A stretch of DNA of 64,000 nucleotides from Salticus scenicus. Taxonomy: Eukaryota; Arthropoda; Arachnida; Araneae; Salticidae. The DNA is taken from positions 137,873,456-137,937,455 of the forward strand of contig OZ005655.1 of the NCBI GenBank assembly GCA_963930645.1, given 5' to 3'. Of the stretch, positions 10,658-22,639 are shown piece after piece. A program made the translations under genes and the position numbers. The notes under the pieces are model-generated. The model saw nothing but the letters and a program-made list of their open reading frames with translations, had not been told where the DNA came from and did no database searches. Within the stretch, counting starts at the first letter, position 1. Every line of letters starts with the position of its first letter.

Positions 10658-12214
10658 TTTCAGATTTACAAAATTTAACTTTTGCACTTTCACGTGTTAC
10701 AGCATTCGTACGTTGCCGTAATACGTGCGGGGTACGTTGGTATTATAATGAGATTCATATTATTTTCTATGATTTGTTCGGATATTTCCAAACAAGTAAC
10801 AAGTGCTTAATTTTTATGTAGCGATTTTAGAAATTGAAGATTTAAACTTTTCATTCTATCTGGTGCAATTCGCAATCAGAAAGGGAAATCTGTGTAGCAG
10901 AAAGTATGTATAGTAATTTTTGTAAAAAGATATTAAACATTAGTGAAGTCTTTAATCATAAAAAAGCATTTCCATAGCTACCAAGTTTTCCCGATTTTGG
11001 GGAAGACTTTACGCCAGAATTTTATGATAGTGAACTTGGAAATTTTATTTCTATAAAAATTAATATAAAAAGTTTCTACAAATATATAGTTGTGATTATC
11101 CTTATTTTAAATTTGTTAAAGTTGGCAACTATGCGTTTTAATGTCGGAAACAAAAGTATTACTCTTTATATTTATTTATTTAATTTAATTTAATTTATTT
11201 ACTTTTACTTTTATTTATTTTTAATTTTATTTATTTATTTTAATTTTATTTATTTTTTAGTACACTGCTTACGAACATTTGGTGGTAGTAATGTGTTTCC
11301 TATTTACCAACATTTCTGTGTTTTAAATGAGATTTATCACCAATATTTTTTGAAAGAAATATTTCGAATTAATATTCCATGATCATACAAAGAAAAAATT
11401 GTTGGAGAAAATTTCTTGTGTAAGTTCTACTTCTTATATCGGCGAACTTAGAATTTATGTGTTTGCATGTCGATTTGTAAGGCGCTGTTCCATCGCATCC
11501 AAACAAATGTTACAAGAGTTCTGAAATATCCTGTATAGTAAGTAATACATCAATATAATGGGGGGGGGAGGGGGAGAATCAACACCCAGAGAATGGGTTC
11601 AATTTTGGGACGGGAATGGCAGAATGTCCTACTTTAAAAATAGTAAATAAAATACATTTTTCACAGAATTTCACAGTTTTATATTCAAAGGTTACAATAC
11701 TTTCCAAGTTATGACCCACACGTAGGATGCATGCCATTTATATCTGAAATTTTATTTTACAAAATGTAATATTTTTGTATAGAATGCATTATTTTTGAAT
11801 TTTATTCACATATGCATTTTAGGACAAACCAGAAATTAAAAAAAAAACAAAAACAAAAAACGAAAATACTTTAGATTACTCTGTATCGTGAAAACATACA
11901 TTTCATATGATCTGCAATTTTTACACAAGACTGCCCTTGTTATTTGTAATAAATGCATCTTTTTTGCAGTAATCGCACGAATATTTAAACACATATAAGA
12001 AACAAAAATTTAAACTTATTACTTTATTTTGCAAAGGTTTTTACCTATAACAAAAATGGGTTTTAAAAAATTTTTGCAGAAAAATTGAGAAAACGTCTAT
12101 ATAGCGTCGTATAAAAAAATTTTGTGTGTTCAAGTGAAAAAACTTTTTGCATACACAAAATTATTAAATATATTACAAAAATACACAAAAGTTGTTGACG
12201 TACATTTTTGTCTA
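10658..12214. other. AT-rich stretch without recognisable genes
   Basis: This stretch holds TTTA/ATTT-rich simple sequence at 11165-11260 and a short G-run near 11562-11576. I see no ORF of note or inverted terminal repeats. Confidence 0.5.
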
Positions 12215-12761
12215 CAGTGACGGGAAAAAAACATTACGTGTCAGTTGCCGTTTCTGCCATAAAAAAGTATCGAACCCCAGGAATGGTACATGGTGTTAGT
12301 CAATCACAGACGACCTTTCCCTATAATATTATCACTCCGTTCGGCTCGCAGTCTTTTAAAGTAAGGCTGTACGCTCTTTTCTCCCGACAGCCAGTATTTC
12401 GTTCGTTTGTTAAAAGTTTGAGACCCTACATCGTTATTTCCACTCCACACAGTGGGTCAGATTAAGCTTAAAATGGAAGAGAAAGACCCTGCTTTAACTC
12501 TGCTAGAGAATGGGACTCTATGATTGATGTAGCCAGAGATCTGGCAGATGATTCTAGATGTACCAGATGCAGCCATCTGGCTGATGTAGCCAGACATCCA
12601 CAACTAAACGGCTGCAAATGGCAATAAAATGTAAAAAGGGAAAGGTCGTCTGTGATTGACTAACACCACGTGTCATCGCTGGGTTTCGATATATTTTTAT
12701 GGCGGAAACGGCAATTGACATGGAAAGTTTTTTTTGCAGCTCGAATGTAAATATATGTATA

Positions 12762-12794
<33 letters not shown>

Positions 12795-12804
12795 GCCGGC
12801 ACTG
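12215..12804. mobile_element. Tc1/mariner-type MITE with long inverted arms
   Basis: The element starts CAGTGACGGGAAAAAAA and, read inward from the right, CAGTGCCGGCAAAAAAA, with TA outside on both sides (12213-12214 and 12805-12806). The arms match over about 110 bp and include GTTGCCGTTTC, GCCATAAAA and GGTGTTAGTCAATCACAGAC. A (TA)n microsatellite has grown inside the right arm (12754-12777). The 300 bp centre holds repeated GATGTAGCCAGA motifs. The two short open frames in the arms are shadows of the repeat, not genes. Confidence 0.82.
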
Positions 12805-12806
12805 TA

Positions 12807-14290
12807 CGTGACAAATTATCTAAGTCCACATTGCTTGATTAAGAGTAGAAAGTTTTTATTGACTCTGGGATTTTTTTTAAGCCACAGTGTTCGCAGAACC
12901 CTAAGAGTTATATTGCTTCCACTAAGCGACTTCATTCAGAGCAGTAATTGACTAGGTATCATATCACCCACTGAAATTATTGTAGTCATTTATTAATTAC
13001 ACTTTTCCTCATTCTCTATAAATATACATAAAAATCCAACTTTGTTAGCCGTATACATATCATCTCGTACATTTAGTATAATATCATATTTATTCTCTAA
13101 CAAGTAAAGTATTGTAAGTATTTAAGGTCTATATTGGCCACTAGATAGTTAATTTGAGTTTATTCATTTGTAATATTAACAGTAACAAACCTTAATTCCT
13201 TTTGATAAAGCCACATTTCTCTTTTCTCTTCTGAGAATAAGGAGATTTTTAGATTTTTACGCTTACGTTGTTAACTTCTCAATTTGCAGTGTTTCTTTTC
13301 TCCGTAGAAGCCACGTTTTCTTTTTAACTCATTATGAGTTTGTTTTTGTAGACTAATCCGGGTCGAGAATTGTAATTTATGATGATAATTCTCTTTACCT
13401 CAACACACAAATAATAAAATGCTGTTAAAACTGAAGTAGATTATCGTTTCTATCTTTAAAAGTCTAAGGAAAACATGTTTTCATATCCAATACAACAACA
13501 TTATTCATTCAAACTCGAAACGAACACTTTTGTGTGTTATTATTAACAATTAGCTTAATATTTAATAAAGTATAATAATTAGCTGGTACCTGTACATGGA
13601 GTGTGCAACAAATATACGGCATATTGCGAAGACAACACTCAACTCCACAGGTCAATATGACGAAGAACGTCAATTGTTCCCGAGTTGACAGTATATTCAA
13701 TAATCCGAGTTCCGAGTTGACCGTTATTCAGTAGCAACTAACGAAATCATCTCATGCAAAGATTGAACGCTATTTTCGCAATCCATTTTTAGCTAACATT
13801 ACACATTTGCTTCAACAAATCCAACCCCATCACTTAGGCAAAAATTTTTATCAACAGCTTTTCTGTTGTTATGCATTTAACATTATTGTGCATGCACAAA
13901 GTTTCATCACTTCAATACACAACATTTTTATACGACGCAACACACGAGTTTTCTCATTTTCTTCTGCAAATTTTGTGGATTTTTCTTAAAACCTATTCTT
14001 ACTCTATGCAATATACTTGCCCAAATTTGCCAATATTTTAATTTATTCGGGTAAATTTTTAATCCCGCCTTTATTTCGCACTACGTTATTTATAGCATAG
14101 CCTCCTAAACCAGATGCCTTCCGCGTTACTCGGAAACATGAAGGTAGAAAACGCCACCTGGTACAGATTGCGCGACTTTTTTATTCAACAGCCACCAAAA
14201 ATTTTTTAAAGTGGGATTTTATATATATAAAAGGCGAATAGAATCCAAGAAACGTCGATTATATATATCATATATCACTTCTTAAATTAC
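12807..14290. other. AT-rich stretch without recognisable genes
   Basis: I find no repeat of known class and no convincing coding frame. The base composition is slightly less AT-rich around 13500-14180 than in neighbouring areas, which could mark older unique sequence. Confidence 0.4.
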
Positions 14291-14298
14291 ATTGCTCT

Positions 14299-14620
14299 GC
14301 AAAATTTTTTTTTTTTTCGAAATCTGATACCATTGTTGCAAATTCTTATGTAAAATGACCTCCTGAATCCGAATATGACCACCATTTTGCCCAATCACCC
14401 ACCTTTTTCTAGATACACACACTCCCTCATTTTTATCATTGTTTGGTAATTTCATACCCATCAGTTTGATTTGGAGAAGAACGATGATTATATTAATCGT
14501 TAAATGTCTTCTGACCTGAGGAGCTACAGAGGTAGAAAGTTCTAAAACACGAACATTTGTAGTAAGGAGGAAATTTGAGGGAATTTGTGCCCAGAAAACA
14601 AAAGAAAATCAATAAAAACA
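14299..14620 (+). repeat. Half copy of the 39.2 kb MITE family
   Basis: The sequence runs TTGCTCTGCAAAATTTTT, then CTGATACCATTGTTGCAAAT and TCTTATGTAAAATGACCTCC, a CACCCACC block and GGAGCTACAGAGGTAGAAAG. The same order occurs in the left half of the element at 39211-39795. The mirror-image half is absent. Confidence 0.65.
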
Positions 14621-14851
14621 ATCACTTCCTGTTTTTTTTTTTTTTTTTTTTTTTCGCAATATTTTTTATATTTTTTACATATTCCAGCTTCCAGTTTGCC
14701 ATTTTCTTACCAAAACACCCCAAATAATAAAAATTATACAGTCAAAACTTTTTTCAAAATGTTGGTAAAGTCTCAAACCCCTTGCAAGAAAGTTTCACTG
14801 ATTCACTGTACGACGTTTGCTTTCAATAACTTCCACATTAAATGTTTTGGG

Positions 14852-15057
14852 CAGTAAAACATGAACAGTAAAATCTCCTGCTTTGACAAGTGTTAAAGGT
14901 CATTGCTCTTATCATTGAAGTCGTCAGTCGTTATCTACCTTTAGTACACGTTTTGCGATAAGAGCGTGAACTTTATGGTGCTCTCGACGGTGGTGATCTT
15001 GTGTGGTGATCTTTAACACGTGTCAAAGGAGGATATTTTACTGTTCATGTTTTACTG
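14852..15057. mobile_element. 206 bp inverted-repeat MITE
   Basis: The termini are 47 bp inverted repeats with a few mismatches: CAGTAAAACATGAACAGTAA at the left, and the same 20 bases read inward from the right. The arms end at CTTTAACAC. A GATCTTGTGTGGTGATCTT doublet lies in the centre. No target duplication is obvious. It has no gene and its superfamily is undecided. Confidence 0.75.
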
Positions 15058-15780
15058 TTTATGGTTCATGTTTTAGTTTATTCAGTTCAAATTGTCAAAA
15101 TTTCCTATCCATTCCCAATAGCACCTATAATTCTGTAAGTAAACATAACTGTTTTTTTCTTTAAGTTAAATCCCACGAAGGATATAGTAGAATTTTTCTT
15201 TACCAGACATGGAAATAGTCCTAACCGCGATCCGCTCGAAAATTGTTTCGTCTATAAAAAGACGGGGGAGAAAGGAGAGGATTCGAAATTTGCATCCTAC
15301 AACTCTGCCAGAACTAGAAAAATTATTTGTGATATTTCACATATTGAAATTTCTGAGATTTATATTAAAACACTGTATAATACTATGCCATTGCGCATTA
15401 AAGTAGTAATTCCACATAAAAGTGGAATTAACCCAATGCAGAATACATATTTTTATTAAAAAAATGCTTAGATCTCACAAATAAATAGTTTTATTTCATA
15501 CATTAAAATATAACTTGTTTATTTCATATAATAAATCATAATAGAATACAAAATGTATGGTTATTGCATTATGTTTTAAAAGAAAGTTTTATGTTGATTT
15601 TTATAATTACTTCGTAGAGTGTAATACAAAGATTTATTACTTAGGAAACGTACATAGGTATCATTTCGACCCTTTGATATTATGCAAACATGACAGTTTT
15701 ATTTGTTTCAGCGATTTATTTTAAAAGTTATTACAAAAAAAGGTGCAAGTCATTTTTTCTGCAGTGCGTCTATTTTTTTT
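15058..15780. other. AT-rich stretch without recognisable genes
   Basis: A short positively charged open frame around 15209-15406 has no domain I recognise. Otherwise I see nothing here. Confidence 0.4.
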
Positions 15781-15799
15781 TTTTTTCGCTTAGTGTACA

Positions 15800-16621
15800 A
15801 AAATTTTGGCCATTATATATGGCCTACCATCATAGATATTTCAAAATAAGCTAATGATGGAGCTTGTAATGATATTATTATGAAAGTTATCAATATTTTT
15901 ACGTGTAGAAAGTAATTTGTAAAGGCATACGCAAGTTCTAGTCGACGAATGCATTTTATTTAATGAACATTCAGCCCAAAAATATAATCCAAAATTATAC
16001 TTTTATGGAAATTACCGACATTTTTGCGTGTAGAAAGTAATTCTTAATATGTAAGCAGGTTCTAGTCGATGAATGCACTTTATTATGTTTTAGTCTTGTT
16101 TGTCATTTAAAGAATTTATGAAGAAATTAGTTTAGCGCTATAAACCAATGAATCTTTCTGGAAAATTCCAGAATTCTCTTCTTATTGAAGTTAGATCTTC
16201 CAATCTTTGGGAACCCTAAACTACAAATTTTCGCCAAATTCGGTCGCCAAGTCATCAAATTAGACCCAAAATCGATGCCAAGACCAAACTCAGCGTTGGT
16301 TACAAACTTGGCGAGATTAGCGATCAAATGTGGAGGCAAATATTGTTTCAGGATGGTCAGAATTAGTAAATCCTTTCTCAATTTTATTCGAATTAATTGT
16401 TTTGTTAAAGTGTACCTTTTTTCTCCTCTAATTTTCGGCAAAGAGAACAAAAGTAAGCCATCTATACTCGAATAGTTTTCATTAAACCCTAAGTTACGAA
16501 TTTGGCAATGAGATATTCTGTAATAAGCCATTCCTGAAAAAAACTAGTACATTTGTTTGGCGATACATATAATTCCATTATCATGACTTTGTGGCTGGAG
16601 TAGCAGCTTTTCAATTTTTCT

Positions 16622-16660
<39 letters not shown>

Positions 16661-16790
16661 TGAAACTTGCCTGTTCATGTACGAATCAGTTACTTGACAC
16701 AAAAATATCAATGTTTTCATAACGTTATGTATATTTCAATGGGTGTATTAGGAGGTCATGAGGTGTCCACATCAGATTTCTTTCTTTTTA
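15800..16790 (+). repeat. Dispersed ~0.9-1 kb repeat, copy 1
   Basis: This block aligns along its length with 22640-23650 in the same orientation. The order is a GGCCATTATATATGG-type start, two tandem units of ACGTGTAGAAAGTAATT...GTTCTAGTCGA, a CGGTCGCCAAGTC / TTGGCGA-rich segment, CTCCTAATTTTCGGCAAAG, and an end near GTGTCCACATCAGATT. A poly(T) run has expanded at 16623-16653 in this copy. Overlapping open frames of 134 and 96 codons on opposite strands are mutually exclusive and domain-free. It may be a non-autonomous mobile element of unknown class. Confidence 0.75.
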
Positions 16791-17607
16791 ATTTTTGAAC
16801 TTCAAATCTTGCAAATAGTAATTATAAAGATTTTATAAAATATACACATATTTCTCTAAAATAATTAAAAATTTTAAAATGTTATAAGAAATAATTCTTT
16901 AAACATTTATCATAATATGTATTCTATTTCTAACTTAAAGAATGAATCGGTCTTTTCTGATTAATTTTATTTCTAATTGATAGTTAAATGTTATTATTCA
17001 AACTTGTATTCACCTTATAACATGTATCCATACATAAAATTTCTCGGTCTTGCTTATGAAATATTAAATAAATATTACTTATAAAATTTTGTTGTTATTA
17101 TACTTTTCTTTGCACTTAATATCGAATCATATTGTTAACATACATCTAAGGAAAATAATGCAGCGTTAAACTAATCAAATATTTGTTTAATTTAGGAGTC
17201 GAAATTGTTGAGATTCGTAATTAGTTGAATGTTTCATATAAAAGATAAATATTCGTTAAATGTGTTTTGATGTAAGAAAGTCTCTTGTGTTAAGAATGTA
17301 ATTAGAAGAATTTTGCAAATATTTCCAAACATGTTTACTTCTTTCAACGCAATATTTATTTCTATAATTAATTTAATCGTTATGTTCAATAACATTTTGT
17401 TACTATAGAAGAGATAAAATGGTATCAATTTGTAAATACAGGTAATTTCTTTTTCAGTATACTTATTTAATACACGCATATATACATATATAATATATAT
17501 ATATATATCATAGCTGCCAACATTTATGTATTTTTAAAAGAAATCTGTCACATATATTTTCGATGAATAGATCTTTATACATATATATATATATATATAT
17601 ACATATA
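16791..17607. other. AT-rich stretch with (TA)n before a mariner insertion
   Basis: This stretch holds short (TA)n tracts at about 17490-17505 and 17580-17600 and no identifiable gene. The mariner-type element at 17610 inserted into the second TA tract. Confidence 0.5.
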
Positions 17608-17609
17608 TA

Positions 17610-18526
17610 CAGGGTGTTTATAAAGTCCCGGACCCATTTTGATGTTTAATAACTCATAAAATAATGAAGATATAAACAAACTTACGGCATTTATTGATGG
17701 AATAACTCATATATTTTCTTTTCAGGTGTGAATATCTCTACTTTTGTAAATATCGTCTGCGCGTGTGGTTAATTTCAGATAATTTCATTTTCCAGTCTAA
17801 ATATCTGTACTTTTCTAAATATCGTCTGCTTATTAATTGCATTTTTCTCTCTTTTGTTTTTGGCAACTATTGCAATGTTATGTTTACTTTTGATGTGTTT
17901 GTTCTATGTAGTACTTTTGTATGTTATGTTTTATTCGAGCGGATATTAAGGAGAATGCATACACCACAAGAAAAAGCACAGATTTTTACAGAAAAGACGG
18001 TCTCATCAGTCGTATACTTAGACACGTTGGAAAACTTCGTATTTCCACAACTAGTAGAGCTTCAGCCACATGTCTTTTTTCAACAAGATGGTGCACCACC
18101 TCATTGGGGTACCATCGTTCGTAGTTCTTCGAATGACCATTTTCCAGGAAGATGGATTGGGCGAGGAGGTCCAATTCCTTGGCCACCCAGATCACCTGAT
18201 ATAACGCCGCTAGACTTTTTCCTTTGGGGATTTGTAAAGGGCAATGTTTACAGGAGGAGAGTGTCTAATACTGATGACCTAAAAGTCAGAATTAGAACCG
18301 CCATAGCATCTGTGGATGCCGACATGCTTGCCGCTACCTGGCGTGAAATTGACTATCGACTTGATATTCTCCGTGCGACGAAGGGGGCACACGTGGAAGT
18401 TCATTGACAAGGGTCATGAAACTTTTTGAGTCTATCTAATCATTTATGTTATTAATTTTAATCTATCTTTATTATTTTATGAGTTATTAAACATCAAAAT
18501 GGGCCCGGGACTTTATAAACACCCTG
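17610..18526 (+). mobile_element. Tc1/mariner element, DD41D-like, internally deleted
   Basis: The termini form a 63 bp inverted pair with only about two mismatches, beginning CAGGGTGTTTATAAAGTCCC. TA dinucleotides flank both ends (17608-17609 and 18527-18528). The enclosed transposase is truncated at its N-terminal side. Near-identical ends with a deleted gene suggest a recent copy mobilised in trans. A 33 bp internal doublet (TATCTCTACTTTTGTAAATA-type) lies near 17730 and 17800. Confidence 0.9.
17955..18407 (+). pseudogene. Transposase of DD41D-like mariner, N-terminally deleted
   Basis: The frame from ATG 17955 gives 150 residues, well below the roughly 350 usual for Tc1/mariner transposases. 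It opens MHTPQEKAQ, like a transposase start, and then jumps to the catalytic domain; the DNA-binding helices and first catalytic aspartate are missing. Two metal-binding aspartates remain: FFQQDGAPPH (Asp45) and SPDITPLDFFLWG (Asp87), with 41 residues between. This spacing fits the DD41D group rather than DD34D/E. A longer open frame extends upstream to 17763 but that part has no transposase resemblance. The product should be inactive. Confidence 0.85.
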
Positions 18527-18730
18527 TATATTAAAAAAAAAAAATCTAGAAAATCTTCCTGGTATGAAGACTTCGTTGAATATAACGGAGATTTGGCACC
18601 TGTGATATATGTATAATTTATTTTAAATAGTATTTAACTACACTCGTATACATATGTATATATATATTAGCATTTACAAATATTGTAAAACCATGCTAAT
18701 ATTATAAAAATAATTATAAGTGTAGCATAC

Positions 18731-19925
18731 CGGCCAACCCACTAATTAATATCCGTAAGATTTTTATAACACACTCCTTTTTCCTTACCACTTTATTTTT
18801 AGAGAAATTTTCTTTACGATTAAATAAGGAAAAAATCTGGAGTGACTCCTCTCGACTTTCCGAACATTGAGTAATTAACAGTTTTGTAGATAAAGTAAAG
18901 AAAGAGGAGTTGTTAAACAAATAAAAGAGAGAAAACCATAATAGAGTGTTTGAGTATTTTTCTCCATCTATTACACGTTGTTTTATTTAACGCTACTGAA
19001 CTTTGAGCCCATAGATCATAATGATAAAGAAATTTTCGCTGTGTCCCTGTAAAAACCTATAAATGCTAGATTCACCAAAATGCTTATAGTTAGTGCAACA
19101 GTGATTTATAATACTCTTATAAATTTTCAGCTGAATTCAATAAGGCGTTTAGATGCTATCGTACTTTTAAAAATTTAGTCCCATAGGCCATAATGATAAA
19201 GAATTTTTCTTTGTGTCCCTGTAAAAAAACTGTAAGTGCTAGATTCACCAAAATCTATACAGTTAGTTCAACTGTGATCTATAACATGTGCACAAATTTT
19301 TTGCTCGGATTAATAAGGCGTTTAGACGCTATCACATTTTTAAAAATTTGGCCCCATAGGCATAATGATAAAGAATTTTTCTTTGTGTCCCTGTAAAAAA
19401 ACTATAAGTGCTAGATTCTCCAAAATCTATACAGATTGCGTATCTGTGACCTATAATATGTGTATAAATTTTTTGCTCAATTGAATAAGGCGTTTAGATG
19501 CTATCGCACTTTTAAGATTTTGGTCCCATAGGCCATAATGATAAAGAAATTTTCTTTGTGTCCCTGTAAAAAAAACTATAAGTGCTAGATTCACCAAAAT
19601 CTATAGGGTTCGTACTATGGTGACTTACAATATGCGTACCAGCTTTCAGGTTAATCGAACAAAGCGTTTAGACGCTAGCGTGTTCACTCACAGACATACA
19701 CACATACATCATCGTAAAAATAGTGAAAACGGACTCAGGGGACCTCAAAACGTATAGAAACATCAAAATCTCGAATTCGTATTTTTGACATGATTACAAT
19801 ACTTTCCTCACTATAGTGTTCGGAAAGTAAAAATGATACTCTAAAAATAGACTGGTGTAAAAAAAAAAAGAATAAGAACAAGAAGGGTACTCATAATCTT
19901 CTTGATATTAATTAGTAGGTCAGCT
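18731..19925 (+). mobile_element. TTGCCAACC-family MITE split by a later insertion
   Basis: The left half (18731-18836) reads GGCCAACCCACTAATTAATA and then the family interior, TTTATTTTTAGAGAAATTTT and CTTTACGATTAAATAAGG. The right half resumes at 19830 with ACTCTAAAAATAGACTGGTG and ends near 19925 with ATTAATTAGTAGGTCAG, the inverted partner of the left end. The Helentron-like element at 18837-19829 interrupts it, which dates the MITE as the older of the two. Confidence 0.75.
18837..19829 (-). mobile_element. Helentron-like non-autonomous element with minisatellite core
   Basis: Read on the minus strand, it opens with ACTTTCCGAACACTATAGTG and a partner GGAAAGTATTGTAATC. It then carries GGTCCCCTGAGTCC, a core of four tandem ~170 bp units, and TTCGGAAAGTCGAG with a terminal hairpin GGAGTCACTCC followed by AG. 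The order of short subterminal inverted repeats, tandem-repeat core and 3' hairpin is that described for Helentron-associated elements (HINE/DINE-1 type). The element at 37186 has the same plan and shared blocks. The core units contain TTTGTGTCCCTGTAAAAA and AATAAGGCGTTTAGA. There is no gene. Assignment to Helentrons is inference. Confidence 0.6.
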
Positions 19926-20228
19926 GATATGGTACAGCATTATAAATATAATAACTGCTCAAACATGCATCATGCTAACTGTCATTCACGTAAAATTGAT
20001 TTGTAAAATTTTATGGTAGCAAATCTAATTTTTTGCAGTTTATAAAAGTACAATAAAAAATTACTTAGTAGTTAAAGGATTTGTTTAACCGTTTAGTCAT
20101 AAGGATGAAACGTAAACACACTTTGTCGAAAATATCAGAATAATTATAACAATAAAAACTCGTTAAGAAATGTTTTTTATACCAGTAAACTAAGAGTATT
20201 GTTCATTTTAAACACATCCCAATAAATA

Positions 20229-21179
20229 CAGAGGGTGTTCGCACATTTTTTAGACGAGTTTGATGGAGTATATACCGAAAAACTTACACTCATATTTCGT
20301 GTTTTAAATGTTCAGTTTGATAGCACGTGTTCTTAACTATCATTCTACATTGTAATTTCCATGATAATAATGCTTTTTGTAATATCGGAAGAGGTATTTT
20401 GTTCCCTTCCTCTTCAACGGTTTTCCAAAGTTCCCAAAGCGTAGGCTGGCGTTTGGATAAGGCAGATTTTAAGAGTCCAAAAGCATAAAAATCCATTTGT
20501 GATACATCAGGAGATTTAACAGGAATATCAGTGAAGGGTATGGTTTTAATCCCCGTTTCTTGTTCCATTTTTTCTAGAAAAGCAATTGTGAATTGTGATG
20601 TGTGGCGGCTTGCTTTGTCTTGATGCAGTTCAACGGATTGATGGCATTGTGGATAAAGATCTGTAATTTCATATTTAAAATTTGGAGTTAAAATATGTTC
20701 TTGATAGTATTTCGAGTTGATTTTGACATTTATGTCAAATTTTTTTACCTTTATGTTGCCTTTTTATGAAAAACCACCGACAATCATAAATCCATTAGAA
20801 AAACTTTCTTTTGATTCTTTGAATCATGTAACAAAATTTTTTTCTCCTCTTTCATGATAATAAATTGATCTTTTTTTTGTTGCAATCACTTAAATGCACC
20901 CAAGTTTCCTCTATTGCTACGATATTTTTCTATTTTTCTCCTGATAAATGTTTTTCATAAAGAGTTCTGCAGCGTTTTCTATTCGGAAAGACCGGAAACG
21001 TATCCTTCCATCCATTGCCTTTTTAAAAGCGCCATTTTGCATGTAAACAAAAATTCTAAATATCAGACTATAAATAAAACTTCCAAAAATACAACTGTTG
21101 TGAAAATAAAATTTTTCATGCAGACGATTTTTTATTACGGCGAAATAAAATCGTCTAAAAAATGTGCGAATAGCCTCTG
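20229..21179 (-). mobile_element. Second DD41D-like mariner element, decayed
   Basis: The ends are CAGAGGGTGTTCGCACATTT and, read inward from the right, CAGAGGCTATTCGCACATTT, matching at about 27 of 29 positions through TTTAGACGA. TA lies outside both ends (20227-20228 and 21180-21181). The body carries a broken transposase on the minus strand. Its termini and protein differ clearly from those of the element at 17610, so the two are separate lineages. Confidence 0.85.
20290..20940 (-). pseudogene. Decayed DD41D-like transposase
   Basis: On the minus strand, an open stretch from about 20763 down to 20290 reads through SNGFMIVGGFS (just before a stop), the HQDKASRHTSQFTIAFLEK block and IPVKSPDVSQMDFYAFGLL. 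Asp of HQDK and Asp of QMDF have 41 residues between them. Upstream, after a stop and frame change, VAIEETWVHLSDC near 20890-20930 matches the region of the first catalytic residue, where Glu appears to stand in the expected Asp position. Stops and frame breaks make it non-functional. The DNA-binding N-terminus is not recognisable. Confidence 0.75.
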
Positions 21180-21181
21180 TA

Positions 21182-21594
21182 TGGAAAGTGTTTATGAACA
21201 GGATTGTCTGTCAGACTGTTCATCTGTCTGTGCATTAATTTCTGGAAATATTACTAGAAGGTTTTGGAACTGATATGTGTCATTCAAGATTACATAAATT
21301 CATATTTGTTTAACATATTACCAAATTTGAAACTAAAATAATAACTTTGTTAAAACTCTTTATTTTTTTCCCGCTTGAGACAGAGATCTTTTTTCATGAT
21401 ACTTTTTAATTTTCATGATGTTTGCTTGGAGGTTCTGAGTATCAATCTCAATGCGTTTGGCTAGTAAATTATTGAGAATAAAAATTTAACACTTGAGCAT
21501 GCATAATTGAAATTTATTAGTTAAAAACACTCATATTTCTCCAGATATTTATTAATTTTATATTCTGATTCCAGTATACTTTTTCTAATCTACT
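21182..21594. other. Unannotated AT-rich stretch
   Basis: I recognise nothing here. It bridges the mariner element and the tandem duplication at 21595. Confidence 0.4.
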
Positions 21595-22130
21595 ATGTCA
21601 GGTTTTCTAAATATGGAATTGAAATCGTTTTTGTAACCTGCATGTACTTGCATGTCACCGAATTATTTAGACATGCTTTGCATATTTCAGATATAAAATG
21701 TAATTTCAGTTTTAATATATAATTTCTACAAGAATTCTGAAGAAACTTTAATTTGCGAAACCTTTTGAGGAGTGAAAAACAAAGATGATTTTTTTTATCA
21801 TAGATGATTTTTTTCCCCTTTAATTCTGTCAAGGTATACTAATCTTCAAAAGATATGTCAAGTTTTCTAAATATGGAATTGAAATCGTTTTAATAACCTG
21901 CATGTACCTGCATGTCACTGAATTATTTAGACATGCTTTGCATAATTAAAATATAAAATATAATTTCCGTTTTAATATATAATTTCTACAAGAATTCTGA
22001 AGAAACTTTAATTTGCGAAACCTTTTGAGGAGTGAAAAACAAAGATGATTTCTTCTCATAGATGATTTTTTTTTTTTTTCCTTTCTTCCTTTCTTCAAAT
22101 CTGTCAAGATATACTAATCTTCAAAGGATT
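21595..22130. repeat. 260 bp tandem duplication
   Basis: A unit starting TATGTCAGGTTTTCTAAATA is repeated 260 bp later with few substitutions; both units run through CCTGCATGTAC, GAATTATTTAGACATGCTTT and GAGGAGTGAAAAACAAAGAT. A short minus-strand open frame across unit 1 is not shared intact by unit 2 and is not considered a gene. Confidence 0.85.
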
Positions 22131-22253
22131 TTCTTTGATATTCAGAATTAGAAGCTATGAAATATAAAGTTTAATAAAAAAAAAACAAACATTAGAGGCT
22201 TCCATTATTAGTATTTAAAAGAAAAATGGATATTTTGTAGATGATTTTTTTTT

Positions 22254-22620
22254 TACTTCCGTATGCAAAGTATAAGGAATAATTGTAATCTTAATTTGCG
22301 AAATGGATTTTATATCTCGCATGGCTCAAAAATGAATCATTGTCGAATGTTGAAAATTTATATGTGTGAGTGTCATGACGTCCAGTTTTGTACCTGCAAA
22401 TTTCAATGTGAGCTCTTGTTTTAGCGATATTAGCGACTTTAAACGATTTTTCGTGACGTCTGTATTTATGTACGTATCTCGCATAACTCAAAAACGGTTG
22501 GACGTAGAACGTTGTAAATTGGTATATACGTTTGTTAAAACATCTAGTTGTCCCCCCCCCTTTCGGTCTATCTGTGACGTTCCGTTTTGGAGATATTTAC
22601 GAAAATTATATTCATAATGG
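22254..22620 (+). mobile_element. Helentron-like 5' fragment
   Basis: The segment begins ACTTCCGTATGCAAAGTATA and reaches AATTGTAATC, resembling the 5' subterminal hairpin region of the elements at 18837 and 37186. Two ~163 bp tandem units follow, each starting TATCTCGCAT and containing CTCAAAAA and GACGT. The 3' end is missing; the dispersed repeat at 22640 takes over. The classification is an inference from layout. Confidence 0.45.
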
Positions 22621-22639
22621 CCAAATATACAAAGAATTT

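Noticed and set aside
14100..14170. CTCF-like motif (CGCCACCTGG)
   Set aside because: A partial match to a short consensus in a single place is not enough to support a binding site.
16127..16531. 134-codon minus-strand ORF and overlapping 96-codon plus-strand ORF
   Set aside because: Both lie in a dispersed repeat; the second copy at 22640-23650 does not preserve them, and no domain is recognisable.
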